Shown here piece after piece: positions 1-8,674 of a stretch of DNA of 64,000 bases. The notes beneath the pieces are model-generated. The model was not told the DNA's origin. It made no database searches and was given only the letters and a program-made list of their open reading frames with translations. The position numbers were made by a program, and so were the translations under genes. Positions within the stretch are counted from its first letter, which is position 1. The number at the start of each line of letters is the position of its first letter. The stretch comes from Chitinophaga solisilvae (lineage in GTDB: Bacteria; Bacteroidota; Bacteroidia; Chitinophagales; Chitinophagaceae): assembly GCF_009928525.1 (NCBI RefSeq), contig NZ_JAABOK010000025.1, positions 1 through 64,000 of the forward strand. Reading direction: 5' to 3'.

Positions 1-117
1 GTCCGGTAAAATAAGTACCTTTATTCATGGTATTTTAAAGTGTGGTAACTTAAATCTACCAAAAAAAGGGGGCAATTGCCCCCTTTTTTCTTGTAGTAGG
101 TCTGATTTTTACCGGAC
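1..117. repeat. 117-bp element with inverted ends
   Basis: GTCCGGTAAAA at 1-11 is repeated as an exact inverted copy at 107-117, and the similarity continues imperfectly inward to about 20 bp. The interior holds a strong terminator hairpin and no gene. This could be a small MITE-like element or the remnant ends of an insertion sequence. The left flank is outside the window, so a target-site duplication cannot be tested. Confidence 0.4.
61..90. terminator. Strong bidirectional intrinsic terminator
   Basis: A perfect GGGGGC/GCCCCC stem (68-73 with 78-83) closes an AATT loop. Seven A residues lie before it and six T residues after it, so it can act on transcripts from either direction. It probably ends a gene to the left of the window. 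Confidence 0.8.
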
Positions 118-123
118 ACCAAT

Positions 124-263
124 GATTACGAATTGCGAATTACGAATGTAATAGCGAAGATCAAAACGAAGATTAAAGGGGAATAAGTATTGAGTATCAC
201 CTTCAATCTTCGTTTTGATCTTCGCTATTACATTCGTAATTCGCAATTCGTAATTCGCAATTA
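124..263. repeat. Hairpin repeat copy 1
   Basis: Two arms of about 50 bp (124-174 and 205-255) are inverted copies separated by about 30 bp. The outer arm is made of 7-bp units GAATTAC/GAATTGC followed by GAATG. The inner arm carries the AGCGAAGAT motif shared by the other copies. It lies upstream of the RsbQ-like gene, and its right arm reaches the putative promoter. Confidence 0.9.
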
Positions 264-285
264 ACTTAAAAACTCCTTATATTTG
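254..285 (+). promoter_or_regulatory. Possible promoter of the rsbQ-like gene
   Basis: TATATTTG at 278-285 matches the Bacteroidota -7 consensus TAnnTTTG exactly. The -33 element is weak (TTC rather than TTG near 254) and would lie inside the right arm of hairpin repeat copy 1. Confidence 0.35.
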
Positions 286-347
286 ATACAATCTCTCGTT
301 ATCCGCTGCTGATTATCAAACTAAAACCTCAACTAAACTACTTCCGT

Positions 348-1148
348 ATGAGCATTATCAGAAAAAACAACATTCATATCCGGGGGAATCAGGATGCAGC
401 GCAGACACTCGTTTTGGGTCATGGATTTGGTATTGACCAGCAATCATTTTCACAGGTTATACCCGCTTTTGAAAAGGATTACCGCATTGTATTGTATGAT
501 AATGTTGGCGGAGGGCAGGCAGATCTGGCGGCGTTCAGCCCTATGCGTTATGCCACCACCAATGGCTATGTGACAGACCTGATGGATATTCTGCAGGAAC
601 TGCAGCTGCCACGCGTGACCTTTGTAGGGCACTCTGTAAGCGGTATGATTGGTATGCTCAGCGCTATTAAAAACCCGGACTATTTTGAGCAGGTGGTGCT
701 CATGGGTTCCAGCCCCCGTTACCTGGATGATCCCGCTGCAAATTATACCGGCGGCTTCGATGATGCAGCGCTGGAATCCCTGTTCGAAGCAATGGAGACC
801 AATTACCAGGCATGGGCGATCGGGTTTTCTGCACTCGCCATGAGAAACCAGGAGCGTCCTGAACTCGCTGAAGCCTTTGCCATGACGCTGAAGGAAATAA
901 GGCCGGACATTGCCGTTTCGGTGGCCAGAGCTATCTTTCACCTGGATCACCGGCAGGAACTGGCTAAAGTCAGCAAACCCGTACTGATTATCCAGACAGC
1001 CAATGATATTGCCGTACCACCGGTAGTAAGTGAGTATATGGAACAGCATATCCCCGGCAGCAAACGCATTAAAGTACAGACACAGGGACATTTTCCGCAT
1101 ATCAGCGCACCCGCAGAAGTAATTGGTGCGTTGCAATCGTTTTTGTAA
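348..1148 (+). CDS. RsbQ-like alpha/beta hydrolase
   Basis: This 266-residue cytoplasmic alpha/beta hydrolase matches the RsbQ/D14/KAI2 group. It shows the oxyanion motif HGFG (25-28), the nucleophile motif GHSVSG with Ser96, an acid Asp near 220 (TANDIAVPP) and the catalytic His near 248 (GHFPH). In Bacillus subtilis, RsbQ is needed by the PAS phosphatase RsbP in energy-stress signalling and probably processes or delivers a small hydrophobic ligand. Here the next gene, 25 bp downstream, encodes a GAF-PAS-like protein, so a similar hydrolase-sensor pair is likely. No PP2C phosphatase is visible nearby. The family call is firm; the signalling role is inferred from context. Confidence 0.85.
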   Translation: MSIIRKNNIHIRGNQDAAQTLVLGHGFGIDQQSFSQVIPAFEKDYRIVLYDNVGGGQADLAAFSPMRYATTNGYVTDLMDILQELQLPRVTFVGHSVSGMIGMLSAIKNPDYFEQVVLMGSSPRYLDDPAANYTGGFDDAALESLFEAMETNYQAWAIGFSALAMRNQERPELAEAFAMTLKEIRPDIAVSVARAIFHLDHRQELAKVSKPVLIIQTANDIAVPPVVSEYMEQHIPGSKRIKVQTQGHFPHISAPAEVIGALQSFL

Positions 1149-1173
1149 ATATCTTCACACTTAAATTTCTATC

Positions 1174-2019
1174 GTGATCAGCTGGGAACGGAAAGCACTC
1201 AATTTCATTAATCAGACAAGCAGATGGGATAAGGAAAAACATATCTCCTCTTTCCTTGCATTCAGTATATCGCTGGTAAAAAACCTGGTGGAAGCTGATA
1301 TTGCACTGCAGCTTGAATTTGAAGATGAAAACACGGCGAAGGTAAAAAATGCTTCTCCCGTTTTTCTCAATGATATTGTACTGAATCCGGACCCGGTGAG
1401 GAAGCTGCTGTATAAACATGCCTTCAAAAGCATTTACTGGCCTGTGATTCCGCCGGAGCCGGAGAACGTATTTCCGGAGCTGCTGCGCGCACTTTCTTCT
1501 GCCGTAATCATTCCGGTAAATACGGAGCCGCATAACAGTGTGATTATTCTGGGCTGGAGCGAGCCGCAGGAGTTCAGTCAGCCTTTCCAGGAATGTACGG
1601 AAACCATCCGCCTGCGGCTGAAGGAGATCCTTACGCAATCCCAGCAACAGCTGTATTTTCAGGGTATCGCCATGCGGTTTGCCGCTGTGCTGCATACCCT
1701 GCCCCATGCTGTTATATTCATCAACAATGATGGGTTTTCCGGCTGGGTAAACCAGCAGGCGGCTGATTTACTGCAGTTGTCCGGTCCCGGCGAACAGCTG
1801 CCAGCCATCCTCTCGGACGCCATGACACAGCTGCGCAATAAAACTACCAACACGGAAGAAATTTACAATACGGCCATTCACCTGTTCTCCTCGCCGGATA
1901 AGTCTATCACAGGATGGGAATGGCAGATGGCCGCACCTGCCGCAAAAACCTACCGCGTATCCTGTCTGCCTGTCACCTCCCAGCAGGTCAACGGCCGGCT
2001 CTGGATTTTTGAAGAATAA
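1174..2019 (+). CDS. GAF-PAS-like sensor protein without output domain
   Basis: This 281-residue soluble protein starts at GTG, 25 bp after the RsbQ-like gene. Residues of roughly 20-155 look GAF-like. Residues of about 168-281 look PAS-like, with LPHAVIFINNDGFSGWVNQQAADLL resembling the PAS core split over its first strands and helix. No kinase, phosphatase, GGDEF or DNA-binding domain follows, so it would have to act through a partner. The pairing with RsbQ recalls RsbP, whose PAS domain senses the RsbQ-dependent signal, but the PP2C part is missing. The stop directly abuts the stop of the convergent minus-strand kinase gene, with zero spacing. The domain calls are by eye and moderate. Confidence 0.6.
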   Translation: MISWERKALNFINQTSRWDKEKHISSFLAFSISLVKNLVEADIALQLEFEDENTAKVKNASPVFLNDIVLNPDPVRKLLYKHAFKSIYWPVIPPEPENVFPELLRALSSAVIIPVNTEPHNSVIILGWSEPQEFSQPFQECTETIRLRLKEILTQSQQQLYFQGIAMRFAAVLHTLPHAVIFINNDGFSGWVNQQAADLLQLSGPGEQLPAILSDAMTQLRNKTTNTEEIYNTAIHLFSSPDKSITGWEWQMAAPAAKTYRVSCLPVTSQQVNGRLWIFEE

Positions 2020-3123
2020 TCAGGAGTGGCGCCACTGGAAATAAAAAGTACTGCCCTCTCCCGGACTGGACTCTACCCATATCTTCCCTCCCTGCTCTTC
2101 TACCAGCAGCTTGAAAATATTCAACCCGATACCGGTGCCTTCTTCTTTCGCATTGTTATCCACGCGTTCAAACAATTTAAAGATGCGGTCGGCATCCCGC
2201 TTTTCTATCCCCGGACCATTATCTTTCACATAAAACTCATAGAATTCTCCCTTATCTGTCCCACCGATGATAATGCTGCCTTCCTTTTTATCATTGTATT
2301 TGATAGCGTTGGAGATAAGGTTCTGAAATACCTGCTGCAGCTTCAGACGGGTGGTCTGTAATACCGGCAGCACGCCTTCTGTAGTGATACGTATATGCGC
2401 GGGCGGAAACAACAGGCGCGACAGCTCCGTAATCAGCGTCTGCACATCTACCGGTTCAATGGTATGTGAAATATCGCTCTGGCGGGTATAGTCGAGCATA
2501 GAGGTAATCATTTCCGTCAGGTGATTGGTAGCGCCTAGCACAATGCCCATGTACTCCTTTAAATCCGGGGCCTGTTGTATACGTTCATCTTCATTAATCA
2601 GCGTCAGCAGGCTGATAGCCCCTGACAACGGGGATTTGAGGTCATGGGCCACCACGTACATAAACCTTTCCAGCTGCTTGTTCACTTTTTCTTTATCTGC
2701 CATCGCCTGTCTGAGGTTTTGCTGATAGAAATACAATTTTTCGAATACATTCACTTTCGCGCGGGTAACATTGACATCGAGGGGTTTGGGGAGATAATCC
2801 ACTGCACCTTCTTCAAAGCCGCGTAATACATTCTGTTCATCCTTGTTGATAGCGGTGACAAAGATGATGGAGATATGTTTTGTTTTGGGATTGGATTGCA
2901 GGAGCCGGGCTACCTCATAGCCGTCCATATCCGGCATCTGCACATCCAGCATAACAAGCCCGATGTCACTGTTTTTCAGGGCAATTTTCAGGGCTTCATT
3001 ACCGGAACCGGCCCGGAAGAATACCCGGTTATCCGCTTCCAGCATATGTTCCAACGATACGAGATTCTCTGCTTTGTCATCTACCAATAAAATGCTGAAC
3101 ATGTTCTGTTGTTGCTCGCTCAT
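2020..3123 (-). CDS. REC-histidine kinase hybrid
   Basis: A 367-residue soluble protein has an N-terminal receiver domain (about 9-125, phosphoacceptor Asp60, Lys113) followed by a histidine kinase core. The HisKA motif VVAHDLKSPLSG carries His160. The ATPase domain shows the N box (NLISNAIKY), G1 (DNGPGIE), F box (FKLFERV) and G2 (GTGIGLNI). It likely receives phosphate on its receiver and relays to, or is controlled by, the large hybrid kinase at the start of the same operon. It is the last gene of a minus-strand operon, 13 bp after cheB. There is no DNA-binding domain, so the output is protein-level. Confidence 0.9.
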   Translation of the reverse strand: MSEQQQNMFSILLVDDKAENLVSLEHMLEADNRVFFRAGSGNEALKIALKNSDIGLVMLDVQMPDMDGYEVARLLQSNPKTKHISIIFVTAINKDEQNVLRGFEEGAVDYLPKPLDVNVTRAKVNVFEKLYFYQQNLRQAMADKEKVNKQLERFMYVVAHDLKSPLSGAISLLTLINEDERIQQAPDLKEYMGIVLGATNHLTEMITSMLDYTRQSDISHTIEPVDVQTLITELSRLLFPPAHIRITTEGVLPVLQTTRLKLQQVFQNLISNAIKYNDKKEGSIIIGGTDKGEFYEFYVKDNGPGIEKRDADRIFKLFERVDNNAKEEGTGIGLNIFKLLVEEQGGKIWVESSPGEGSTFYFQWRHS

Positions 3124-3136
3124 GTTTTGTTGTTTA

Positions 3137-3700
3137 TTATCTCAGTTGATTCAAATATCCGGTAATGCCATCTATTGTCATGGCCTGTACCTGTGGGGAA
3201 AGGTCCAGCGCTGCCTGCGGCATATTGCTGAACAGGGCGGTATCCGGTTGCTGTACAATGCCGGTTCCGCCATGGCTGATAATCCGCTGTATGCCTGCTG
3301 CGCCGTCTTTATTGGCGCCGCTGAGCAGTATGCCCAGTGCATGCCGGCGATAGATGGCTGCTGCGCTGAAAAAGCTGACATCGATGGAAGGCCGGCTGAA
3401 ATGCAGCGGTTCGGAGTAGTCCAGTGAAAACGTCCGGTCTTCTTCTATCAGCAGGTGATAATTCTGCGGGGCCAGGTATACCCGGGATTCCACCGGTTCT
3501 TTATCTACCGGTTCCGTAATCGGAATCTTTGCCGATAACAGGTTATGCAATTCGCTCTGCACATTTTTCAGCCGGTGCAATATAATCACTACCGGCCATT
3601 TCAACGGCTGGTGCAGACTATTCAACAACTGTACCAATACCGGCAGACTGCCCGCAGAGCCGCCGATGGCCACCATTCCGATGGAGGGTAATACCTGCAA
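3137..3700 (-). CDS. cheB: CheB-type methylesterase domain protein
   Basis: This 187-residue protein is the catalytic CheB domain alone, without the usual receiver domain. It shows VAIGGSAGS with the catalytic Ser15, His42 (IILHRLKN) and the acidic motif SGANKDGAAG, which together form the methylesterase triad. It would remove methyl groups from glutamate methyl esters added by the CheR gene 3 bp upstream. No methyl-accepting chemoreceptor is encoded nearby, so the substrate is unknown and could be a coiled coil in one of the two kinases. The gene lies between cheR and the REC-kinase gene on the minus strand. Confidence 0.88.
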   Translation of the reverse strand: MQVLPSIGMVAIGGSAGSLPVLVQLLNSLHQPLKWPVVIILHRLKNVQSELHNLLSAKIPITEPVDKEPVESRVYLAPQNYHLLIEEDRTFSLDYSEPLHFSRPSIDVSFFSAAAIYRRHALGILLSGANKDGAAGIQRIISHGGTGIVQQPDTALFSNMPQAALDLSPQVQAMTIDGITGYLNQLR

Positions 3701-3703
3701 TAG

Positions 3704-4525
3704 CTATAGTTTTCGCCTGTAAATTTTGCTGGAATCGCTGACTTCTTCAAAGTGCCGGCGTTCTTCCGTGAACATCATTGATTCTTTCAGTCCCAGTGCC
3801 AGATATCCCAACGGCGCCAGGCTTTCCCGGAACAGGCCGATGACACGGTCCTGCAGCCGGCGGTTGAAATAGATGAACACATTACGGCAGCAGACCAGGT
3901 GGAACTCATTAAACACCTGATCTGTTACCAGGTTATGCTGAAAGAAGATAATATTTTTTCGCAGGGCCGGGCTGATGATCGCATGATCGTACCTGGCGGT
4001 ATAATAATTGGAAAAGTCCTGCAGGCCGCCTGCCAGTATATAATTCTGGGTGTATTCCTTCATGTATCTGAGCGGAATAATGGCCTGTCCGGCTTTTTCC
4101 AGGTTGGCCGCGTTGAGGTCTGTGGCATATATACGGCACCGTTCCAGCAATCCGGCTTCCTGCAGCAGGATGACCATGGAGAAGACCTCTTCTCCCGTGG
4201 CGCATCCGGCATGCCATATTTTAATAATCGGATAAGATGCCAGCCGGGGTAATACCAGCTCCCGCATATCCCTGTAAAATGGCGGGTCGCGGAACATCTC
4301 GGTAACATTGACGGTGATGAACTGGGTCATCCGCCGGAAGAAAACGGGATCATTCTCCAGCCGCGTCAGCAGCTCCCGTACACTGTTGAGCCGCACATGC
4401 CCGATGAAGCGTACGAAACGGCGTTTGAGGGAAGCCGGGGCATAATCCGTAAAGTCGTATCCGTACCTGGTTCTCACCAGCTGTACGATATCCGATAATT
4501 CCCGGTTGCTGATTTCTTCTACCAT
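3704..4525 (-). CDS. cheR: CheR-type protein-glutamate methyltransferase
   Basis: A 273-residue SAM-dependent methyltransferase of the CheR family. The N-terminal helical domain (about 1-75) contains YDFTDYAPASLKRRF, and the catalytic domain contains HAGCATGEEVFS (SAM motif I), IYATDLNAANLEKA and LVCCRNVFIYF. It adds methyl groups to glutamate side chains and is paired with the CheB esterase 3 bp downstream. It lies 6 bp after the large hybrid kinase gene, so all four minus-strand genes are probably one operon. No chemoreceptor is present, so the methyl acceptor is unclear. Confidence 0.9.
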   Translation of the reverse strand: MVEEISNRELSDIVQLVRTRYGYDFTDYAPASLKRRFVRFIGHVRLNSVRELLTRLENDPVFFRRMTQFITVNVTEMFRDPPFYRDMRELVLPRLASYPIIKIWHAGCATGEEVFSMVILLQEAGLLERCRIYATDLNAANLEKAGQAIIPLRYMKEYTQNYILAGGLQDFSNYYTARYDHAIISPALRKNIIFFQHNLVTDQVFNEFHLVCCRNVFIYFNRRLQDRVIGLFRESLAPLGYLALGLKESMMFTEERRHFEEVSDSSKIYRRKL

Positions 4526-4531
4526 AGGTGT

Positions 4532-7500
4532 TTACGATAACCATACATGGAGTAATGACAATAATTTACTGCTGTCTACCGGCTTGGTAATATAATCTGA
4601 TGCGCCCGCGTCAATACATTGCTGCCGGTCGCCCGCCATCGCCTTGGCTGTCAGCGCAATTACGGGCAGCTGTACAAATCTTACATCAGCCCGTATATGT
4701 TTCATGGCTTCAAAACCGTCCATTTCGGGCATCATAATATCCATCAGCACCAGGTGGATGCCGGGGTTTTTATCCAGTACAGACAGGGCTTCGCGACCGT
4801 CGGCGGCAGTGAGTACGCGTATTCCCTGTTCTTCCAGCAGCGCGCTGATAGAAAATACGTTGCGCATGTCGTCATCTGCCAGCAGTACCGTTTTGCCTTC
4901 CAGCAGGGAATGCTGCGGTGATGGTGGCGTGGCGGCAACTACCTTCTTTTCGATTTTATAGAGAAACAGTTCCAGTTCATCCATCAGGCGGTCTGCGGAG
5001 AAGGAGGAGTTGCGTACGATGGCAGCGGCATATTTTTTCAGTTGCTGTTCTTCTGCAGAAGAAATATCCTGGTCAATGTAAACGATCACCGGTGTGTCGG
5101 CAGCAGCGGGCATTTCCGTCAGCTCCCGGAGCCGGGTAAGCCCGGTTTGCAGGTCAGTGCCGATGTCGAGGATGATACCATCATATTTTTTTCCGGAGAG
5201 GAAGGCGGGGGCGGCGGCAACGCTGGTAACAATATCATACTGTGTTTCCAGGTTTCTTTCCTGGCTTTTGGCGGCGATGAGCGGATCCGTTGCCAGGGGG
5301 CCGGAAGATACCAGCAGCACCTGTTTGAGCCGGGCCTGCAGCTGCAGGCTGATATTGGAGAATACCCCTTCCAGGTCGCGGGTTTCAATAGGTTTCTGCG
5401 TATAGCCGTTGATGTTACCTACGGTCGCTGCCGGCAGGTCTGCGCCGGATACCACATGTACGAGGATATGTTTCAGTTCTTCGGAGCTGCGCAGTATTTT
5501 AAGAATGCTGTGGCCGTCTATCACCGGCAGGTTCATATCCAGGATAATAGCTGCCGGCAGGTATTTGCGGGCATAGAACAGGCCATCCTGTCCGTTATGC
5601 GCTACGATGGTCTTAAATCCCTTATTGCGTGCAAAGTCGCGCAGGATGTCTGCGAAGAAGATATCATCTTCAATGATGAGGATCAGCTTATCGCCTTTGC
5701 GGATAGTATTGCGGTCATCGCCCGGAGCGGCGGGCTGCTGAATAACCGGTTCTGCGGGCGCTGGTTCAGCGGCAACCGGCAGGGGTTTGTGCAGCGCCGA
5801 TGGCGGCAGCTGGGCGGTACCGGCCGGAATAACGATGGTAAAGGTACTGCCGGCAGCGCTGCTGTTCTCCAGCCGTATTTCTCCCTGCAGCAGCAGCATC
5901 AGTTCACGGCTGATGGACAGCCCCAGGCCGGTGCCGCCGTATTTACGGGTGGTGGCGCCGTCTGCCTGGCTGAAGGCTTCAAAAATCAGTTGCTGCTTTT
6001 CTGCAGGTATACCCGGACCTGTATCTGTAACGCTGATGTGCAGGGCATTTCCGGGATGCATTACCCAGCGCATGGTGATATGTCCGCCGGGAGGCGTGAA
6101 TTTAAACGAATTGGATAACAGGTTGCGGATCACCTGTTCGAGCCGCAGCTTATCGGTATGGATCACCGCAGGTACGTCCGGCATCACGGTTTTATCAAAC
6201 CGTATCTTTTTCTCCTGTGCCACCACATCGAACAGGTCGCTCAGGTCATCGATGATACCGGCAACGGTCACATCTTCCGGCGTCAGTTCTACCTTGCCGG
6301 CTTCTATTTTCGAAAGGTCCAGTATATCGTTGATAAGGCGCAGCAGGTCGGAGCCGGACTTATGAATGATGGTGGCATATTCTACCTGACGCGGTTGCAG
6401 GTTATGGTCCTTGTTTTCTTCCAGCATTTTTGCCAGTATGAGCACGCTGTTGAGCGGGGTACGCAGCTCGTGGGACATATTGGCGAGGAATTCTGACTTA
6501 TACCGGCTGCTGGCTTCCAGCTCGGTGGCTTTCTCTGCCAGGTCTTTCCGGGCGGCTTCGAGCGCAATATTTTTTACCGTCATTTCCGCATTCACCTGAC
6601 GCAGTTCTTCTTCCTGCACCCGCAGCTCTTCTTCAGAAGCCTGCAGGATTTCTGACTGCCGGCTCAGTTCTTCGTTGGACTGGCGCAGTTCTTCCTGCTG
6701 GCTTACCAGTATTTCCTTTTGTTCCTGCACCTGTTGCAGGAGCGTTAACACTTTTTCGCGGGCATTGGTCGCATTCAGGGCTACGGCAATATCTTTTGCC
6801 GCCAGCTCCAGGAACCGGAGATCCAGGTCTGATACGGGGCGGAAAGCCGCCAGTTCTATAACGCCCAGCAGTTCGCCGTCTATCCGCAGGGGCACCAGTA
6901 CCAGTGTTTCCGGGCGCAAGGCGCCGGAGGCAGCAATTATCTGCCAGTAATCCTGCGGAAGGTTGCGGAAAACCTGAATGTTTTTACCGGCAGCCGCCTG
7001 TCCGGTCAGCCCTTCGCCGCAGGAAAACTCCTGCGGCGCAGTCGCCGGCATACTAACGCTGCCGTACATACGTAATTTCGCTGTTCTTTCATCGTAATGA
7101 TAGAAGGCGCCTGCCTCAAAGCCGGCAACAGAGGTAAGGGTACCCAGGGAATTGCGGGTCAGGTCGTGTACATTACTGATACCCTGCAGACTGTCCTTGA
7201 TATCGTTGGTAACAGACAGCAGCCAGTTCTGTTCCGTTGTTTCCTTATTCAGCCGTTGTTCTTCCTGCAGCTTATCATTCAGCTGCTGCTGGGCGGCAAT
7301 TCTTGATTTAAATTCCTTCCAGGTAACAAGCATCAGGATAAAACCTACCAGCAGTATAAAACTGTTGTTGATGATAAGCGTGGCGATTGCCCGGTCAATA
7401 GAATGACTATTTTCCTGCTCCCGGATGGTCAGCAGCCTTCTTTCTTCATTGCTGATGGCGTCAATGGCATCCTGTACCTTGTTTACCAGCACCACTTCCT

Positions 7501-7927
7501 TATCAGTGATAATGGTATTCTGGGAGAATGTTTTATCAAAATGGAAATGGTCCAGGTCATCCCAGAACCGAAGCATGCCATTGATGGCTGTTTCCAGTTC
7601 CGTGATATTTTTCTCCTGGCGGGGGTTATCCGTCACCATGCTCCGCAGCTGGTTCAGCGCCGGTCGTACTTTTGGCACCCCGGCTTCATACGGGTCCAGA
7701 AATTTATGATCAAATGTACTTCTGTAGCCTCTCCTGGCGGCTTCCAGATCATAGATCAGGTGCTGCACCTGTTCCGCCTGATATAATACCTTATACGTAT
7801 GCTGTACCCATCTGGCTTCATGCACCTGCGTCTTATAGGTACGCCAGGATAAAAATCCTCCGAGTATTACCAGCAACACCACGATAGTGAATCCCAGGTA
7901 CAGTCTGTTTACTAAAGAAATTTTCAT
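4532..7927 (-). CDS. CHASE3-GAF hybrid histidine kinase with three REC domains
   Basis: A membrane hybrid kinase of 1131 residues from the ATG at 7927; a TTG five codons upstream also stays in frame. In order it has TM1 (about 9-27), a CHASE3-like periplasmic domain, TM2 (about 186-206), a GAF domain (about 245-390), a long coiled coil (about 395-485), HisKA (NMSHELRTPLNS), HATPase (DTGPGIP, GTGLGLSIS), REC1 (intact), REC2 (degenerate) and REC3 (intact, LADDDMRN, MDIMMPEMDG, TKP). REC2 keeps an Asp in ILDIGTD but lacks the acidic pair and the conserved Lys. It is the first gene of the operon with cheR and cheB, and divergent from the exopolysaccharide-like operon that starts with a single-domain response regulator, a plausible target. 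Confidence 0.92.
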   Translation of the reverse strand: MKISLVNRLYLGFTIVVLLVILGGFLSWRTYKTQVHEARWVQHTYKVLYQAEQVQHLIYDLEAARRGYRSTFDHKFLDPYEAGVPKVRPALNQLRSMVTDNPRQEKNITELETAINGMLRFWDDLDHFHFDKTFSQNTIITDKEVVLVNKVQDAIDAISNEERRLLTIREQENSHSIDRAIATLIINNSFILLVGFILMLVTWKEFKSRIAAQQQLNDKLQEEQRLNKETTEQNWLLSVTNDIKDSLQGISNVHDLTRNSLGTLTSVAGFEAGAFYHYDERTAKLRMYGSVSMPATAPQEFSCGEGLTGQAAAGKNIQVFRNLPQDYWQIIAASGALRPETLVLVPLRIDGELLGVIELAAFRPVSDLDLRFLELAAKDIAVALNATNAREKVLTLLQQVQEQKEILVSQQEELRQSNEELSRQSEILQASEEELRVQEEELRQVNAEMTVKNIALEAARKDLAEKATELEASSRYKSEFLANMSHELRTPLNSVLILAKMLEENKDHNLQPRQVEYATIIHKSGSDLLRLINDILDLSKIEAGKVELTPEDVTVAGIIDDLSDLFDVVAQEKKIRFDKTVMPDVPAVIHTDKLRLEQVIRNLLSNSFKFTPPGGHITMRWVMHPGNALHISVTDTGPGIPAEKQQLIFEAFSQADGATTRKYGGTGLGLSISRELMLLLQGEIRLENSSAAGSTFTIVIPAGTAQLPPSALHKPLPVAAEPAPAEPVIQQPAAPGDDRNTIRKGDKLILIIEDDIFFADILRDFARNKGFKTIVAHNGQDGLFYARKYLPAAIILDMNLPVIDGHSILKILRSSEELKHILVHVVSGADLPAATVGNINGYTQKPIETRDLEGVFSNISLQLQARLKQVLLVSSGPLATDPLIAAKSQERNLETQYDIVTSVAAAPAFLSGKKYDGIILDIGTDLQTGLTRLRELTEMPAAADTPVIVYIDQDISSAEEQQLKKYAAAIVRNSSFSADRLMDELELFLYKIEKKVVAATPPSPQHSLLEGKTVLLADDDMRNVFSISALLEEQGIRVLTAADGREALSVLDKNPGIHLVLMDIMMPEMDGFEAMKHIRADVRFVQLPVIALTAKAMAGDRQQCIDAGASDYITKPVDSSKLLSLLHVWLS

Positions 7928-8008
7928 ATCTGATGATAACAACGGGTAGAATAATTAGGTTTGCAGTAATAAAAAGCTTCTTTTTTTAATCATTTTATAA
8001 ATCTGCTG

Positions 8009-8037
8009 TAAAAGTAGTCAAATGACCTCATTTTCAA
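8009..8037 (-). promoter_or_regulatory. Possible promoter of the kinase-cheRB operon
   Basis: On the minus strand a TTG (8035-8037) and TACTTTTA (8009-8016, one mismatch to TAnnTTTG) are separated by 18 bp. They lie in the 372-bp AT-rich region 7928-8299 between two divergent operons. I see no other clear element in that region; the promoter of the plus-strand operon should also be there but has no good match. Confidence 0.3.
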
Positions 8038-8299
8038 TATGTTTGTAAAATAATATGAATACTATAATATAATAATATATAATAATTTCAGACTTTATTT
8101 TTTGATGAGGAAATCTAACGAAAGCGGAAATTAAGTATATATCTACAGAAAGAAAATCATTACCGGTTTATCTTTTTCAGAAAACGGCAATAACCGGCAT
8201 TCAATTTGTCTGTTATGCCGCAACCCAAAAAAAAATATACAATCACAACAACTAAACTGACGGATAGCACCAGGTGTTTATCCTATAAATCAAGCCACG

Positions 8300-8671
8300 A
8301 TGAGTAAAATACTGTTAATTGAGGATGATGAGATAATGCCCAAGATAGTAGCGCGCATTCTGCCTGCTACCGAATACCAGCTGGATCATGTATCCAACGG
8401 GAAAGAAGCCTTGCTGAAACTGGAAGCCACCAATTTTGACTACGACCTCATCATAACAGATATTATGATGCCATATGCGAACGGGTTCGAGATTCTCAGC
8501 AAAGTGAAGAACCAGTCCAGGCCCATACCTGTTATTATTGTATCTAACGCAGGTAATGAAGATATGATTATGGAAGGTTTCAAACTGGGCGCAGACGATT
8601 TTCTGAAGAAGCCTATCCTGCCGGCAGAACTGCTGATCAGGGTGAAAAGATTACTCATGAAGAATACTTAA
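8300..8671 (+). CDS. Single-domain response regulator
   Basis: A 123-residue stand-alone receiver domain. It has the acidic pair Asp9-Asp10, phosphoacceptor Asp54 (LIITDIMMP), Ser in the VSNAG switch motif and Lys in FLKKPI. No output domain is attached, so it acts by protein-protein contact. It is the first gene of the plus-strand operon with the HEAT protein and two glycosyltransferases, 3 bp from the next gene, and divergent from the hybrid kinase operon. It probably couples that kinase to polysaccharide synthesis, for instance by binding the HEAT protein; this last step is inference. Confidence 0.9.
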   Translation: MSKILLIEDDEIMPKIVARILPATEYQLDHVSNGKEALLKLEATNFDYDLIITDIMMPYANGFEILSKVKNQSRPIPVIIVSNAGNEDMIMEGFKLGADDFLKKPILPAELLIRVKRLLMKNT

Positions 8672-8674
8672 TGC

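Noticed and set aside
450-1136. Long open frame on the minus strand opposite the RsbQ-like gene
   Set aside because: It mirrors a gene with a clear catalytic triad; the protein has no domain or compositional signal of its own.
5042-6118. Plus-strand open frame of 358 codons inside the hybrid kinase gene
   Set aside because: The opposite strand has an unbroken set of kinase and receiver motifs; the plus-strand product is low-complexity and lacks domains.
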